This document shows positions 23,522-32,999 of a stretch of 64,000 nucleotides of DNA, piece by piece (the first letter of the stretch is position 1; each line of letters opens with the position of its first letter). The notes beneath the pieces are model-generated. The model was not told the DNA's origin. It made no database searches and was given only the letters and a program-made list of their open reading frames with translations. This stretch comes from FEN-987 sp964598845. GTDB lineage: Archaea > Thermoproteota > Bathyarchaeia > 40CM-2-53-6. The position numbers were made by a program, and so were the translations under genes. The stretch is taken from the NCBI GenBank assembly GCA_964598845.1, contig CAZRDM010000002.1, positions 1-64,000 on the forward strand, given 5' to 3'.

Positions 23522-25639
23522 TTGCAGCCAAGGGTCGAACCCACGATCGAAAGACGACGAAAAAGAATCGAACGAGTGCTTGTTGACGCTAGCCTAACGG
23601 TTAGACAACCAATCCATGTCCCACAGCCCTCCTTCGGTTCGCTGACGATCATCACGCCCTTTGAAGATGACCACTTTCACCATCCCCCCGCCCTGAACCC
23701 GACCATCGCGATAGACGCCTATCGTCAAGCTGGTTTCAAGCTTGAGTACTCACCACAAGCCCTGAAGATAATCCAGGAACACCGAACCGTTGAGTTCGAA
23801 TACGACCCGTCGGGATTCATCTGGGTCAAACCGCTAAAGAATGATGCCTTGAAGGATCTACTCGACGAGCGAACCTTCAAGACTTTCATCGCTTGGAGCC
23901 CATTTCACGACGCATACCGCCTCCGCCAAACTGGATCCATAGAATTCGCGAAAAAAGCGTTCGAACGGCAAGGAATACGCGTACTGATGAAGAACTTTCC
24001 CCAAGACCAAGTTGGTCTGCCGCGCATTCATTCGCCTCGAACAATCAATGTCACGCTCTATCCGTTTCAGCGCACCGCTGTAGCGTTCATTATCCAGAAT
24101 GATGGAAGAGCATGTCTATTCGATGAGATGGGACTTGGAAAAACGATTACGGCTACCGCGGCCCTCATAGAATTCGCGAGAAAAAGAAAGGCGGCACGAG
24201 CGTTGATCGTGGCTCCCAACGCAGTAGTTGAGCAGTGGCGAGGCGAACTTGTAGAGAAATTCAACCTGAACCCAACGGTCGTTACTTCCAAGAGCGCCTT
24301 AAAGGAACGAATAGCGCTCTACGACAACCCGTTGATTGTCATCAATTATGAGTTGGTACGCACAGACCTCGAACTCATCTTAGAGAAGAACTTCGACACG
24401 GTGATACTCGACGAAGTCACCCGAGTCAAGAACTGGGACACCCAGACCAGCGAGGCCATCAAGAAGCTCATCGTCAGGAACATGATTGCACTCACAGGCA
24501 CTCCGCTTGAGAATCATCTGGGCGAACTCTACAACATAGTCAACATCGTCAAACCGGGATTCTTCGGTCGATATCAAGAGGATTTCTTGGCTACATATAC
24601 CCTGAAGGTCTCTGAGGAGGGATGGATGACTTCACGTCCCGTTGTTAACCCCGAGACACTGGCTCAACTAAGGAAAGAACTGCGGCGTATATCCATACGT
24701 CGCACTAAAGCGCAGGTTCTCAAGCAGCTGCCAACACTTACCATGCAGTACGTCTACACAGAGCCAGCGCGAAACCAGAGGATGGTATACGATATCCTGC
24801 AGTCAACTCTTGGCGACACCATACTGGAAGAATATGCGTACAGCATGAGTAGCAAGGGAGGACCGAACCCGTTCACAGCGAACAGGATTCGCCTTTACAC
24901 GCTTCTAAGAGAGGCGTGCGCTGACATCAGTATGATAGCTGGCTACCTTCACCGAAAACAACGGGAGCAGACAGAAGACGCTAGGGCCCTACGAGAGTCT
25001 GACATCTTCAAGAAGCTGATGCACGTGGTTGACAGACTGGAACCTGAAAACGCCAAACTAAGTGAACTGAGAGAACTTGTCAAGGATCTAACGGAGCAAG
25101 GCCACAAGATAGTGGTATTCTCCCAGTTTGTTCCTATCGTACGGTTGATTCAAGAAGAGCTTTCGAATGAGGCGATTGGAACACTCGTCTATCATGGGCA
25201 GATGTCTGAGGATGCTCGCAATTCGAACCTGAGAAGTTTCGCTGAGGAGCAGTATTACAGAGTACTAGCGAGCACTGACGCCGGACAGTTCGGTCTAAAC
25301 CTGCAAGCTGCGGACGTCGTAGTCAACTACGATCTTCCGTGGAATCCTGCTAGGCTACAGCAGCGCATCGCCAGACTGCATAGAATCGGCCAAACAAACA
25401 AGGTCCTAGCCGTGAACTTCATCGTGAAGGAAACTGTCGAAGAACATGTTCGCGACGTGCTCGAACGAAAGCGAAAACTCTTCAGAGACGTAACTATCAG
25501 CGAAATTGCAGAGAGCGAAGATCTCACCCTTGATGAGTTGAGAGAAGTCTTCGGGTTCGACATGAAACGGTTGGCTGAAAGAATACGCGGACGCTACGGT
25601 CTACGACTGGAGAGCCACCCAGCAAGAGCCACGATATAG
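23522..25639 (+). CDS. SNF2-family helicase/ATPase
   Basis: The 705-residue protein has a family-specific N-terminal region of about 170 residues and a Swi2/Snf2 motor. Walker A FDEMGLGKTIT is at 200-210. Motif II is DEVT (297-300) rather than DEAH. LTGTPLEN is motif III, and STDAGQFGLNLQAAD with RIARLHRIGQ are motifs V and VI. This class translocates on double-stranded DNA and remodels protein-DNA complexes; archaeal members resemble RapA or the DISARM/HepA types. No methylase or restriction partner is adjacent, so a defence role is not indicated. Start is TTG 23522. Met starts inside would shorten the N-terminus. Confidence 0.88.
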   Translation: MQPRVEPTIERRRKRIERVLVDASLTVRQPIHVPQPSFGSLTIITPFEDDHFHHPPALNPTIAIDAYRQAGFKLEYSPQALKIIQEHRTVEFEYDPSGFIWVKPLKNDALKDLLDERTFKTFIAWSPFHDAYRLRQTGSIEFAKKAFERQGIRVLMKNFPQDQVGLPRIHSPRTINVTLYPFQRTAVAFIIQNDGRACLFDEMGLGKTITATAALIEFARKRKAARALIVAPNAVVEQWRGELVEKFNLNPTVVTSKSALKERIALYDNPLIVINYELVRTDLELILEKNFDTVILDEVTRVKNWDTQTSEAIKKLIVRNMIALTGTPLENHLGELYNIVNIVKPGFFGRYQEDFLATYTLKVSEEGWMTSRPVVNPETLAQLRKELRRISIRRTKAQVLKQLPTLTMQYVYTEPARNQRMVYDILQSTLGDTILEEYAYSMSSKGGPNPFTANRIRLYTLLREACADISMIAGYLHRKQREQTEDARALRESDIFKKLMHVVDRLEPENAKLSELRELVKDLTEQGHKIVVFSQFVPIVRLIQEELSNEAIGTLVYHGQMSEDARNSNLRSFAEEQYYRVLASTDAGQFGLNLQAADVVVNYDLPWNPARLQQRIARLHRIGQTNKVLAVNFIVKETVEEHVRDVLERKRKLFRDVTISEIAESEDLTLDELREVFGFDMKRLAERIRGRYGLRLESHPARATI

Positions 25640-25721
25640 GAGGAGTACGTCCGCCAAGCTAACAGAACTTTCACTCATCTCTCTTGCCTATAGGTCCACG
25701 ACTATGAGCTAGGCAAAGAGA

Positions 25722-25976
25722 GTGAGAACCTTCTGCGAAGCTTGCAGTCCTCCGCGCCTACCAAGATATGAGGGACGAAGGCTCGTTCTAGAGCACGTGG
25801 ACTGCCTCTGTCAATGCCCAAACACGATTTTCGAATTCAGAGGTCCAAGATGCCCCAAATGCAACCATTTGGTCAAGATTGAACTTACAGACGAATGGCA
25901 AGATCCGCAATTGTGGATCGACCCTAAGACGCGAAGCCCGGTCATGGTAAAGGAAGTTCAACCGACATCAAGCTAG
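25722..25976 (+). CDS. Small cysteine-rich protein, probable zinc binder
   Basis: The 84-residue frame begins GTG 25722 and contains three Cys clusters: FCEAC (5-8), CLCQCP (28-32) and RCPKCNH (44-47). Such CxxC pairs usually bind zinc. I do not recognise a family. It follows the SNF2 gene by about 80 bp on the same strand and may share its transcript. The next frame downstream is a pseudogene. Confidence 0.5.
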   Translation: MRTFCEACSPPRLPRYEGRRLVLEHVDCLCQCPNTIFEFRGPRCPKCNHLVKIELTDEWQDPQLWIDPKTRSPVMVKEVQPTSS

Positions 25977-26043
25977 CGTGGCACGCCTCCGTCCTCTCCA
26001 AGCACTCACTTTCGGCTTTTCTCATCATCCAGAAAAGGAATGC

Positions 26044-26955
26044 TTGGTGATTATCAATCCTCAGACGAAAGATCGAGCTGGAAGCACGAAGTTCGGACTA
26101 TGCATACCCACCTACGGAGAAAAAACATCGGTCGAGGGACCTTGGCCGGTGGCTCTTGAAGCCCAGAAAATGGGCTACGACTCTGTCTGGACAACTGACC
26201 ATGTTCTGATGCCAACCGAGAGCAGGACATCATACGAGAGAACCTTCGAAAGCATCACAACCTTGGCCTATCTCGCAGCGCTCACAAGCACGGTAAAGCT
26301 TGGTGTTTCCTCACTAATCGTGGCGATGCACAACCCCGTCGTTGTAATCAAGCAACTCGCAACGATAGACCACCTAAGTCAAGGGAGAGTCATGCTTGCC
26401 ATAGGTGCAGGATGGAATGAAATGGAAGTCACACATTTGGGGTCAAACTTCCATAACCCGGGAAGAAGAGTGAACGACTCAATCAGACACCTAGGAAGCT
26501 ATGAAACGGCGCAACTGAATTCGAAGGAAAGGAAATTCCGCACAGATTCTGGAACGCAGTCTTCGAGCCCCGACCGGTTCAAAAGAAGCTCACAATCTGG
26601 ACCGCCGGCATCAGTAGCGCAGCTATGAAACGTACTGCAACGCTGGGAGGCGCGTGGCACCCAAACGTCCAGCCCCTTGAGATCTTCCAAAGAAATTGTC
26701 CTGCAATTCAGAGGTTTGCCGGAAGCTAGCGACAAGCCAATTTGCGTACGTATCGGCTTGAACCCAAAAGCCGCCAGGTCAGAGTGCATGAGCCCCCTTG
26801 GGAGAACGCAGATTGATACTCTCAAGCAACTGGGATTACGACAAGAAGATAGTATCCGAACTCGCGAAACTGGGCATTTCATGCATGCTCGTGACGCCTA
26901 GCTGGGATGGGAAAATAGCGGTCGCTGACCAAGTAGAAAGCCTAAGACTGCCTAC
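26044..26955 (+). pseudogene. F420-dependent luciferase-like oxidoreductase, multiply frameshifted
   Basis: The first frame encodes FGLCIPTYGEKTSVEGP, YDSVWTTDHVLMP and GRVMLAIGAGWNEMEV, typical of luciferase-like (LLM) flavin/F420 enzymes. After about 26480 the match jumps frames: EFEGKEIPHRFWNAVFEPRP and KKLTIWTAGISSAAMK around 26520-26690 are in another frame, with further shifts at about 26660-26680 and 26795. The last part (LGISCMLVTPSWDG) is in yet another. At least three frameshifts make it a decayed gene. Intact relatives use coenzyme F420 or FMN to oxidise or reduce small organic substrates. Confidence 0.75.
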
Positions 26956-27114
26956 CGACAATTTCATCGGGAATCCAGCTATATCGCATAGGGTCACCGA
27001 ACGCCAAGCGGAACCATGGACATCTACCATCCAGGATTCTGCTCCGGTTCACGGTGAAGTAATCAAACCGTTTCACATAGGACCCTTGCCAGACTGATTG
27101 AGCCGTCTGAAGGC

Positions 27115-27273
27115 CTATTTCGTTCTAGGAAGTGCAAAGTCGCATTCCGGGTTCGTGCAATGCCACTCCAAGCACATGTCGTGTACAACTGGGAGCAAAT
27201 TGCCACGATGGCATTTCATGCAGACCACATGCTTTTGATAACCTAAGCTTAGACTCCAACCATCGTCAGACAT
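27115..27273 (-). CDS. Small zinc-finger-like protein
   Basis: The 52-residue frame from ATG 27273 carries CMKCH, then C-L-E-W-H-C and NPEC, giving two separated cysteine pairs able to hold one zinc. A TATA-like TGTTTATC at about 27306-27313 lies roughly 35 bases before the ATG, so a leaderless transcript is plausible. No family is recognised. An upstream start at 27297 would add eight residues. Confidence 0.45.
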   Translation of the reverse strand: MSDDGWSLSLGYQKHVVCMKCHRGNLLPVVHDMCLEWHCTNPECDFALPRTK

Positions 27274-27297
27274 ATTCAATCGATCGTCCAACAGCAT

Positions 27298-27920
27298 CGG
27301 AGGACAAGATAAACAGGATGATCTCGATAGACAGGAGTCTTCTTTAAAGTGACCGCGAGCTAGTCGATGTCTATCTTTTCTGACTCATTCTAGGGACGCC
27401 TTGAATAACCATTCGTGTTCAAATGAAATATGATAACTTCGCCTGTGGAAAGTGTCGAATCGCAACTCGCAGAGTGGACAGATCACGCTATCTACGAGCT
27501 GTACGATGTGGTATCGGAACGAAGTCGCTGCCACCAGGTCTATCGCCAATAACTATGCCGGTGACATCTTTTAGCTGTTGTGAAAGAGCGTCGACACAAC
27601 TACGTCCAGTTCAAAGGCGGAGCTTTCCTTTCGATTCAAGAACACTCTTCTAGTGTCTCAGGAACCAACCATGAGGCAAGCTGAGTAAGAAGCCTCGAGC
27701 AGAAGGCACAATGAAATCAGCCAGAACCCAACGTCTGCAACGGACAGCCGCGTGGCTCGCACATCATCTGAAAGCTCCAGAGCCTCTCGTCTTATACTAA
27801 ACCAAGAGCAGTGCCGTCGTCCGACGAGACGCTTTTTCCCGTCGTGCGCCAGTAGAAACTACTACTCCAAGTTTCACGCTCCTACGTTCCGCCGAGGCTG
27901 GAATCTTGCTAACCCGAAAT
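27298..27920. other. Mostly non-coding stretch with a possible gene remnant
   Basis: One frame (27430-27660) reads like protein (VESQLAEWTDHAIYELYDVV, then KERRHNYVQFKGGAFLSIQE in the same frame) but is cut by TAA and TGA near 27550-27565, so it looks like a decayed small gene. CTTATACT at 27792-27799 may be the promoter of the transporter that follows. Nothing else is supported. Confidence 0.35.
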
Positions 27921-28823
27921 ATGGGACTACTACTGACAACAACTGCGAGCATGGTCTGGGGGACCACGTTCGTTGCGGCTGATTTCGGCCTTCGTTACAC
28001 CAATCCCTATAATCTGCTCTTCATGAGGTTCGCTGTCGCTTCGGCGGTGGCTGTGCCTCTAGCTATTGCTTTCGGCAGACTGCGGGAGTTGAGAGGAGAG
28101 CTTGAGAGAAGCCCGGTCTGGCTGCTGGGCGTCATCTATGCTATGGGATTCCTCTTACAGTATATGGGGCAGAGCCTGACGAATGTCGGGGACGCAACAT
28201 TACTTGCGAACCTTGCCCCCGTATTTGTGCCCGGGCTTGCTTGGTTCATGACAAAGGAATCGATTACCAAATCTCAGATTCCAATAACCGGCCTTGGTCT
28301 GTTGGGTTTGGTGCTAATCGTTTGGCCTGACTTCGGTCTCGGTTCTAGGAGCCTTGTCGGAGACTTACTCCTCTTCGGAGCATCGATGAGCTATGCCCTC
28401 TTTGTGGTCATGAGCAAACGATTGAACGCCGTTTCAGTGGGCAGTGGCCTTGCTCTAATAATCGCGGTTACGGTTTTCTTGGCACCAGCGGCGATTCTAC
28501 TAGGTAAACTGAATGCGCTGGATCTCGAGATGGGATGGACGGGTTGGCTCTACGTCGTATACCTAGGGGTACCGTGCACAGTAATCGCAGTAGCCCTGTA
28601 CCTCAAGGGAATGGGATCAATCTCAGCCTCAACTTCTGGGATGATACTTCTGGTTGAGATTCTCACAGGACTGCTGCTCGCAACATTGCTATTTCGGCAG
28701 GTCCCCACCGAGTACGAACTTGGTGCGAGTGTCGCCGTGCTCTCCGCTTTAGGGATGAGCATATTCTCTAGCAGACAAGCTAAGTCCATCAGAACTGAGG
28801 CAAACATGACTTCCGGCGCTTAA
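27921..28823 (+). CDS. EamA/DMT-family transporter
   Basis: The roughly 300-residue protein has ten hydrophobic helices in two EamA repeats, starting MGLLLTTTASMVWGTTFVA, with the typical MRFAVASAVA and GASMSYALFVVMSKRL segments. DMT transporters export or import small metabolites such as amino acids or sugars by proton coupling. The substrate is unknown. I prefer ATG 27921 over the TTG at 27906. The gene stands alone between debris and an MFS transporter read in the same direction. Confidence 0.85.
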   Translation: MGLLLTTTASMVWGTTFVAADFGLRYTNPYNLLFMRFAVASAVAVPLAIAFGRLRELRGELERSPVWLLGVIYAMGFLLQYMGQSLTNVGDATLLANLAPVFVPGLAWFMTKESITKSQIPITGLGLLGLVLIVWPDFGLGSRSLVGDLLLFGASMSYALFVVMSKRLNAVSVGSGLALIIAVTVFLAPAAILLGKLNALDLEMGWTGWLYVVYLGVPCTVIAVALYLKGMGSISASTSGMILLVEILTGLLLATLLFRQVPTEYELGASVAVLSALGMSIFSSRQAKSIRTEANMTSGA

Positions 28824-28973
28824 ACGATGCTTCGCAACGAATAGTGATGTGAATCGGAGCTTTGAATCGGGTAGGAAGAGTGAGAAGATTCCTACGACAA
28901 ATCATATTATTGGTCTGGGATGTCGCACATTTTTAATCGAGGCTCTCAACCAAGCAGAATTTAAGCTGAAAGC

Positions 28974-30212
28974 ATGTGGAATGCGCTCCAAGCATGCTCA
29001 GATGAGCGAATTGGTTCTGTGAATATGAAGATTCATATGGCAAGGTCCTTCTCACCACTCCTAGTACTTGGTCATATAGTAAATGACACGTTCTCCAATC
29101 TGTTGTCTGGCTTACTGCCGATTATCACTATTCTCTTCGGTCTCTCATATCTGCTTGCAGGTCTCGTAGCCACGATCTTCAGCGTTACTTCATCGATCCT
29201 TCAGCCTTTGCTAGGTCGCTGGTTCGATCGCACGCACAGCACGTGGTTACTACAGGCCGGATTGACACTGAACTGCATTGGCATGAGTCTATCGGGCATC
29301 TCTCCGAACTATGTAGTCCTGCTCTTCTTGGTAGGAACAGCCGGGCTCGGTTCTGCGGCCTTTCATCCCCCAGCATTCTCAACGGTCGTGAAATCGACCA
29401 GTTCGTCGAAGGGGGGTGCCATGGGGATTTTTCTCTCTGGCGGGAATACGGGCTTCTTCCTCGGCCCTATCGTCGCAGGAGGCTTGGTATCAGCATTCGG
29501 TTTGTCCGGCACATTGCTCTTGCTCCCCGTCGGGCTTTCGATCGCAATTCTCCTTTTCAAAGTTCAAGTACAAAAAGTGAGAGCAAGCACGCTGACCTTG
29601 AAAACAGCTCAACCTGCCAACAAGCGTTTGCTCGCCCAACTAGCTACCATCACAGCCCTTCGTTCAATTACTCTCCAGACTGGCGTAACATTCCTTCCAA
29701 TGTACTTCGTTGCTCGGGGCGAGTCCATATTCTTGGCTACGGCTGTTGCATCGATTTGGTTGGGAGTTGGAGTGTTAGGTCAAATTGGTGGCGGATTCAT
29801 TTCCGACAGGATAGGAAGACGACCCGTTATCGTGACTTCACTCTTAGCCGGCACGGCTCTTTTCTACGGATTTCTTCTCGCCGCAGGATTTCTGTCGCTG
29901 TTTCTCCTTGCAGTTTCAGGTCTTGTCCTGTACGCGAGCTGGTCTGTCATAGTCGTAATGTCTTCGGAGGCAGCTCCGAGCAATGTAGGAGCCGTATCTG
30001 GCTTTATGCTGGGATTCTCAATTGGTGTTGGGGGCTTAGCTGCATTGGGTTTCGGCGCCGTGGCTGATATCTTGGGATTGTACACCGCATTCTTCCTTTT
30101 CACGGCTTTTGCTCTTGTAGGAGGCCTGCTCGCCTTGGGCTTACCAGCTCAAGCTACAGGGATAACTGACACCAAAGTTCCTCCGCGCCAGTTCGCCTTT
30201 CTGGAAAAATGA
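28974..30212 (+). CDS. MFS transporter, fosmidomycin-resistance-like
   Basis: The roughly 412-residue protein has twelve hydrophobic helices and starts its core with LGHIVNDTFSNLLSGLLPII, a segment shared with the FSR (fosmidomycin resistance) branch of the major facilitator superfamily. GLGSAAFHPPAFSTV and GGNTGFFLGPIV are also typical. The loop motif GFISDRIGRRPVIV is the second-half copy of the MFS signature. It is probably an exporter, with unknown substrate. Start is ATG 28974, with a TATA-like TTTTTAAT at 28930-28937. ATG 29025 is also possible. Confidence 0.85.
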   Translation: MWNALQACSDERIGSVNMKIHMARSFSPLLVLGHIVNDTFSNLLSGLLPIITILFGLSYLLAGLVATIFSVTSSILQPLLGRWFDRTHSTWLLQAGLTLNCIGMSLSGISPNYVVLLFLVGTAGLGSAAFHPPAFSTVVKSTSSSKGGAMGIFLSGGNTGFFLGPIVAGGLVSAFGLSGTLLLLPVGLSIAILLFKVQVQKVRASTLTLKTAQPANKRLLAQLATITALRSITLQTGVTFLPMYFVARGESIFLATAVASIWLGVGVLGQIGGGFISDRIGRRPVIVTSLLAGTALFYGFLLAAGFLSLFLLAVSGLVLYASWSVIVVMSSEAAPSNVGAVSGFMLGFSIGVGGLAALGFGAVADILGLYTAFFLFTAFALVGGLLALGLPAQATGITDTKVPPRQFAFLEK

Positions 30213-30705
30213 GCCACTTGTTACGCCCCATTCTCTGATTGTCCACAGTGCGGAGGAATACGAGAGACAAACGACTAGTTTCTGTGGTTCGATAAATCTC
30301 TGTTTTGCAACCTGCTGGCCTTCGGTATGACAATTTCCGCTGTTAACATGTGCTATCCGCTCCTCAGCCCTTGCTACCTTGAGCGGATACCAAAGCAAAG
30401 AAGAGCTTGGGAGCTGGTCGTCGTGACAATGATTTTTTAGGCGCGCGATCAACCGCGCTAGAAGATCAGCTTTCCCAGGACACTCGTGACCATCGCAAAC
30501 GTTGCAGGTAGAACTTCGAGAACGCCCATGAGGAAGCCAACGTGAATATGTATGTGCGCATGTCCATCCAACACATATGAACCCCATTCGGCTTACTCAA
30601 CATCTCTCTAGCAACCTTGCGAATGGAGTGTTCCTTGGCAGGACCGTGTGATTGGGAACAGGCTTATCTCCTCGATTTGCGCCTTGTCGCAGCGGGTAGT
30701 CATGC
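30213..30705. other. Long spacer with no firm gene
   Basis: No frame shows a known domain. One short minus-strand frame is listed separately (30458-30574). GCGCG-N6-CGCGC at about 30440-30457 is an inverted repeat just after that frame and could be a structured 3' end. Confidence 0.35.
30458..30574 (-). CDS. Possible His-rich membrane microprotein
   Basis: A GTG-started 38-codon frame (TTG one codon on is an alternative) encodes GHAHIHIHVG followed by a hydrophobic stretch FLMGVLEVLPATFAMVTSVLG, as in a small metal-binding single-pass membrane protein. An inverted repeat follows the stop. No promoter or ribosome site is evident and the length allows chance, so this is a weak call. Confidence 0.25.
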   Translation of the reverse strand: MLDGHAHIHIHVGFLMGVLEVLPATFAMVTSVLGKLIF

Positions 30706-31119
30706 ATGCGTTGTTCCAAATGCGGAAAAGAGCTCCCAAATGGAGCCTCGTTCTGCCCAAACTGCGGACTTGCACTCAGTCCCGGCGGAAGTCTCATCGT
30801 AGTGACGACCCCAACGATTCCTGGGTACAAGATAACCAAGGTTCTCGGCGTTGTAACGGGTCTCAGTCCTCGAACACGAGGAGTCCTAGGAAAATTTGTC
30901 GCAGGTATTCAGTCAATGGTCGGCGGCGAGGTGACATCGTTTACCACCGAGCTTGAGAAAGCAAGAATGGAGGCAATAGAAAGAGTGTGCAAAAAGGCTG
31001 CTGCAATAGGCGCTAACGCTGTTGTGGGGTTGGACTTGGAGACATCGGACATCGGACTGCAAGCTGGAGTCACAGTGGTATCTGCTACGGGCACCGCCGT
31101 CATTGCTGAAGCAGAGTAG
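30706..31119 (+). CDS. Zinc-ribbon/YbjQ (UPF0145) fusion protein
   Basis: The 137-residue protein joins an N-terminal zinc ribbon (CSKCGKELPNGASFCPNCG, 3-21) to a YbjQ-type domain. That domain shows VTTPTIPGYKITKVLGVVTG, RMEAIERVCKKAAAIGANAV and a final VVSATGTAV. YbjQ domains form pentamers and are linked to binding metals or small ligands, but their function is not established. Both parts are complete, so the fusion is not a truncation. The ATG at 30706 starts the zinc ribbon directly. A TATA-like CTTATC lies about 40 bases upstream. No neighbour hints at a role. Confidence 0.8.
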   Translation: MRCSKCGKELPNGASFCPNCGLALSPGGSLIVVTTPTIPGYKITKVLGVVTGLSPRTRGVLGKFVAGIQSMVGGEVTSFTTELEKARMEAIERVCKKAAAIGANAVVGLDLETSDIGLQAGVTVVSATGTAVIAEAE

Positions 31120-31205
31120 GTCGCGCCCCACCGGTTGTATGAAAATGTCCCGCTCGTCCCCACGAGTTGACTACAAGTCTCCCTAACTGAACATACGGTT
31201 GTTTG

Positions 31206-31406
31206 CTATTTGTCGAGGCTGACTTCGAAGTTCTCGTTGAACTTGAGTCTATGCCATCGCGAGTCAAATCCGACGTTCCGCATGGATCTGACCCCCATGA
31301 GGTTTGCAATCTCATCTCGCGTCTCGTCAAGTTTGAAATCAATAATGCCATCGACGGCGGCTTCCAAAGCCCTATATGCCCACTCGCTGTGAAAGCCCCT
31401 GATCAA
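31206..31406 (-). pseudogene. C-terminal fragment of a KaiC/RecA-like ATPase
   Basis: The frame encodes ALEAAVDGIIDFKLDETRD and IRSM-like SMRNVGFDSRWHRLKF with NFEVSLDK at the end, as in the last strand region of archaeal KaiC-like (RAD55-related) ATPases. Walker motifs and the rest of the domain are absent upstream, so it is an isolated tail. Confidence 0.4.
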
Positions 31407-31415
31407 GGCGAGGAT

Positions 31416-31643
31416 TCAAGTTGATTTTGTAGTATGGGTTGCTGAGATGGGTCTGATAAGCACGAATTCCAGTACACCATCATAAATGGAGTAGCGGCTC
31501 AGGTTCCTCCGGAAGGAATTCAAGGACTCAGGAATGGTCCACTCGTCCTCAGTGTTGATCCGGATATAGAAATGACGACCTTCGATCCTAGCATTGACAG
31601 GCAGATAGGAGCTGATCGGGTATGAGCGGCGGGAGGTACTGGG
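31416..31643 (-). pseudogene. Protein-like fragment of unknown family
   Basis: One minus-strand frame reads ARIEGRHFYIRINTEDEWTI and SRYSIYDGVLEFVLIRP, protein-like in composition but without a start of its own or a known domain. It adjoins the KaiC-like tail and the subtilase fragment on the other strand. Taken together the region looks like collapsed gene debris. Confidence 0.3.
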
Positions 31644-31857
31644 CAGGGTGTTCGAGCTGCAATCTTGGATATGCGAATTGACGTGTCCCACGCTGAGTTT
31701 GCAGGAAGGATAGTCAAATGTCACAATGGAATCTTGACAGATCCCAACAGGCGCGATGATCAGAACGGTCACGGGACACATGTCGCAGTAATTGCCGGCG
31801 CGAGTGGTCTCAACCTGCAGGGCAAGGGCGTAGCTTCAGCTATGTCGTTCTACATTG
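31644..31857 (+). pseudogene. Subtilisin-like serine protease (S8) fragment
   Basis: The frame encodes GVRAAILDMRIDVSHAEFAG, where family members have LDTGID around the catalytic Asp, and then DDQNGHGTHVAVIAG with the catalytic His. The segment with the catalytic Ser and all else is missing. The Asp-T-G motif has mutated to D-M-R. It is a remnant of about 70 residues. Confidence 0.65.
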
Positions 31858-32279
31858 ATCAGGTTGGTGGGCCCGGAGGGGTCCGCCGTCCGTGCACGGG
31901 TGGTGAAACCCGTTTTCCTTCACCACTCATGTCGTGTCATACAGCATTACGTCGTCGCCGCGCATAAGTTTTGTGCGTCGCTTCTTCACATTCTGAGAAA
32001 TCGTCTAGGACGTTTGCTTTCAGGCGGCACGAGAGTGACTGCCGGAGCCCCGGGCGGGAATCGAACAAGCACCGTGGAACGCTCACCCTGCTCACATTAC
32101 TCTGAGTATTGTGCTTTGCTCGGAATCAGGTAGGGGATGCGGAGCTGAGGGAGTGTTCAATTCCCGTTCCGGGTCGGAGTCTACTAGACGCCGAGTGGAT
32201 TAGTCGCTTGAAGTCTTAGGCATGTTTTTCTGGGCAATCAGTGTTGCCTCTGACCTGAGTTGAAGGAGGAGGCTCTGGA
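31858..32279. other. tRNA-like fragments and debris
   Basis: At 31865-31880 a 15-base match to the 3' end of the tRNA genes (GGTGGGCCCGGAGGG, minus orientation) is followed by unrelated sequence. At 32041-32070 a T-arm-like block faces the minus strand, and at 32150-32185 another faces the plus strand (GTTCAATTCCCG). Neither has a matching 5' half. AAGGAGGA at 32263-32270 is the ribosome site of the next gene. Confidence 0.35.
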
Positions 32280-32936
32280 ATGACGCAGGAAACCAAAGAT
32301 GTTTTTCGGATTCGCTTCGCGGCCTATTCTCTGGTACTGTCCGGTGTGTTTTTCGTTCTGTTTCCGGTGGTTCGACCTTTCTTCGATGAATCAAGCTTGC
32401 AGGGTGCGGCCGATTTTGCATCCACAAGATGGGTCGTGGCTCACGCGCTAGGAATGGGAGGCTTCATCCTGCTAACCTTGGGAATTCTGGGAGTATACAT
32501 TCGGCTGCGGCCGACAAAGGTCGAGGGCCGCGCCTTCCGTGCCCTCATTTTAGCCTGGATCGGGTCAGGGTTGACGCTTCCCTTCTTTGGAGCCGAGGCC
32601 TTCAGCCTCCAAGTCATCGGCCAAGCAGCTGTCAACCAGAATAATACCGCCTTGATTTCATTAGTGAATTCAGTTCGCTTCGGATCCGGCATCATATTCA
32701 TCGTGTCAGGACTCCTATTAGTCGCCGTTGCGACAATCTTTCTTGCATTAGCAATTTGGAAGTCAGGTCTCTTGCCTAAGTGGAGCGGCATCCCCCTCGG
32801 TATCGGGTTCGTTGTCTACATCCCTCAGTTGCAGGGTGACCCGTTCTTCCAGCCCATCAGAATTGCAGTCGGCGTATTAATCGCCCTTGGATGCATTTGG
32901 ATAGCCCGGGGCATGTTGAGCGGCGTTAGAAACTAA
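32280..32936 (+). CDS. Integral membrane protein, DUF4386-like
   Basis: The 218-residue protein has six hydrophobic helices (about 12-31, 50-72, 84-105, 133-158, 169-182 and 194-212). The layout resembles DUF4386-type membrane proteins, but this is a pattern guess, and no functional motif is visible. A strong AAGGAGGA ribosome site lies nine bases before the ATG, one of the clearest in the window. It is flanked by debris upstream and converges on the arsenate-reductase gene. Confidence 0.6.
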   Translation: MTQETKDVFRIRFAAYSLVLSGVFFVLFPVVRPFFDESSLQGAADFASTRWVVAHALGMGGFILLTLGILGVYIRLRPTKVEGRAFRALILAWIGSGLTLPFFGAEAFSLQVIGQAAVNQNNTALISLVNSVRFGSGIIFIVSGLLLVAVATIFLALAIWKSGLLPKWSGIPLGIGFVVYIPQLQGDPFFQPIRIAVGVLIALGCIWIARGMLSGVRN

Positions 32937-32999
32937 GTTAGTTCTTTGAATGTGTCGCCGTTCGGTCTTTCTTTTCCTCCTCCTGTTTCCAGAACTCAG

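Noticed and set aside
23522..25639. SNF2 helicase as part of a DISARM-like or other defence system
   Set aside because: No methylase, nuclease or DUF1998 partner is adjacent. Neighbours are chaperones and a small cysteine-rich protein.
30141..30587. Minus-strand frame of 148 codons overlapping the MFS gene end
   Set aside because: It contains CNVCDGHEC but runs antisense into the transporter gene and has no recognised family. The shorter microprotein frame was kept only as a weak call.
31865..31880. 15-base match to a tRNA 3' end as an integration (att) site
   Set aside because: No integrase gene and no second flanking copy at a plausible distance were seen, and the 15-base match alone is too short.
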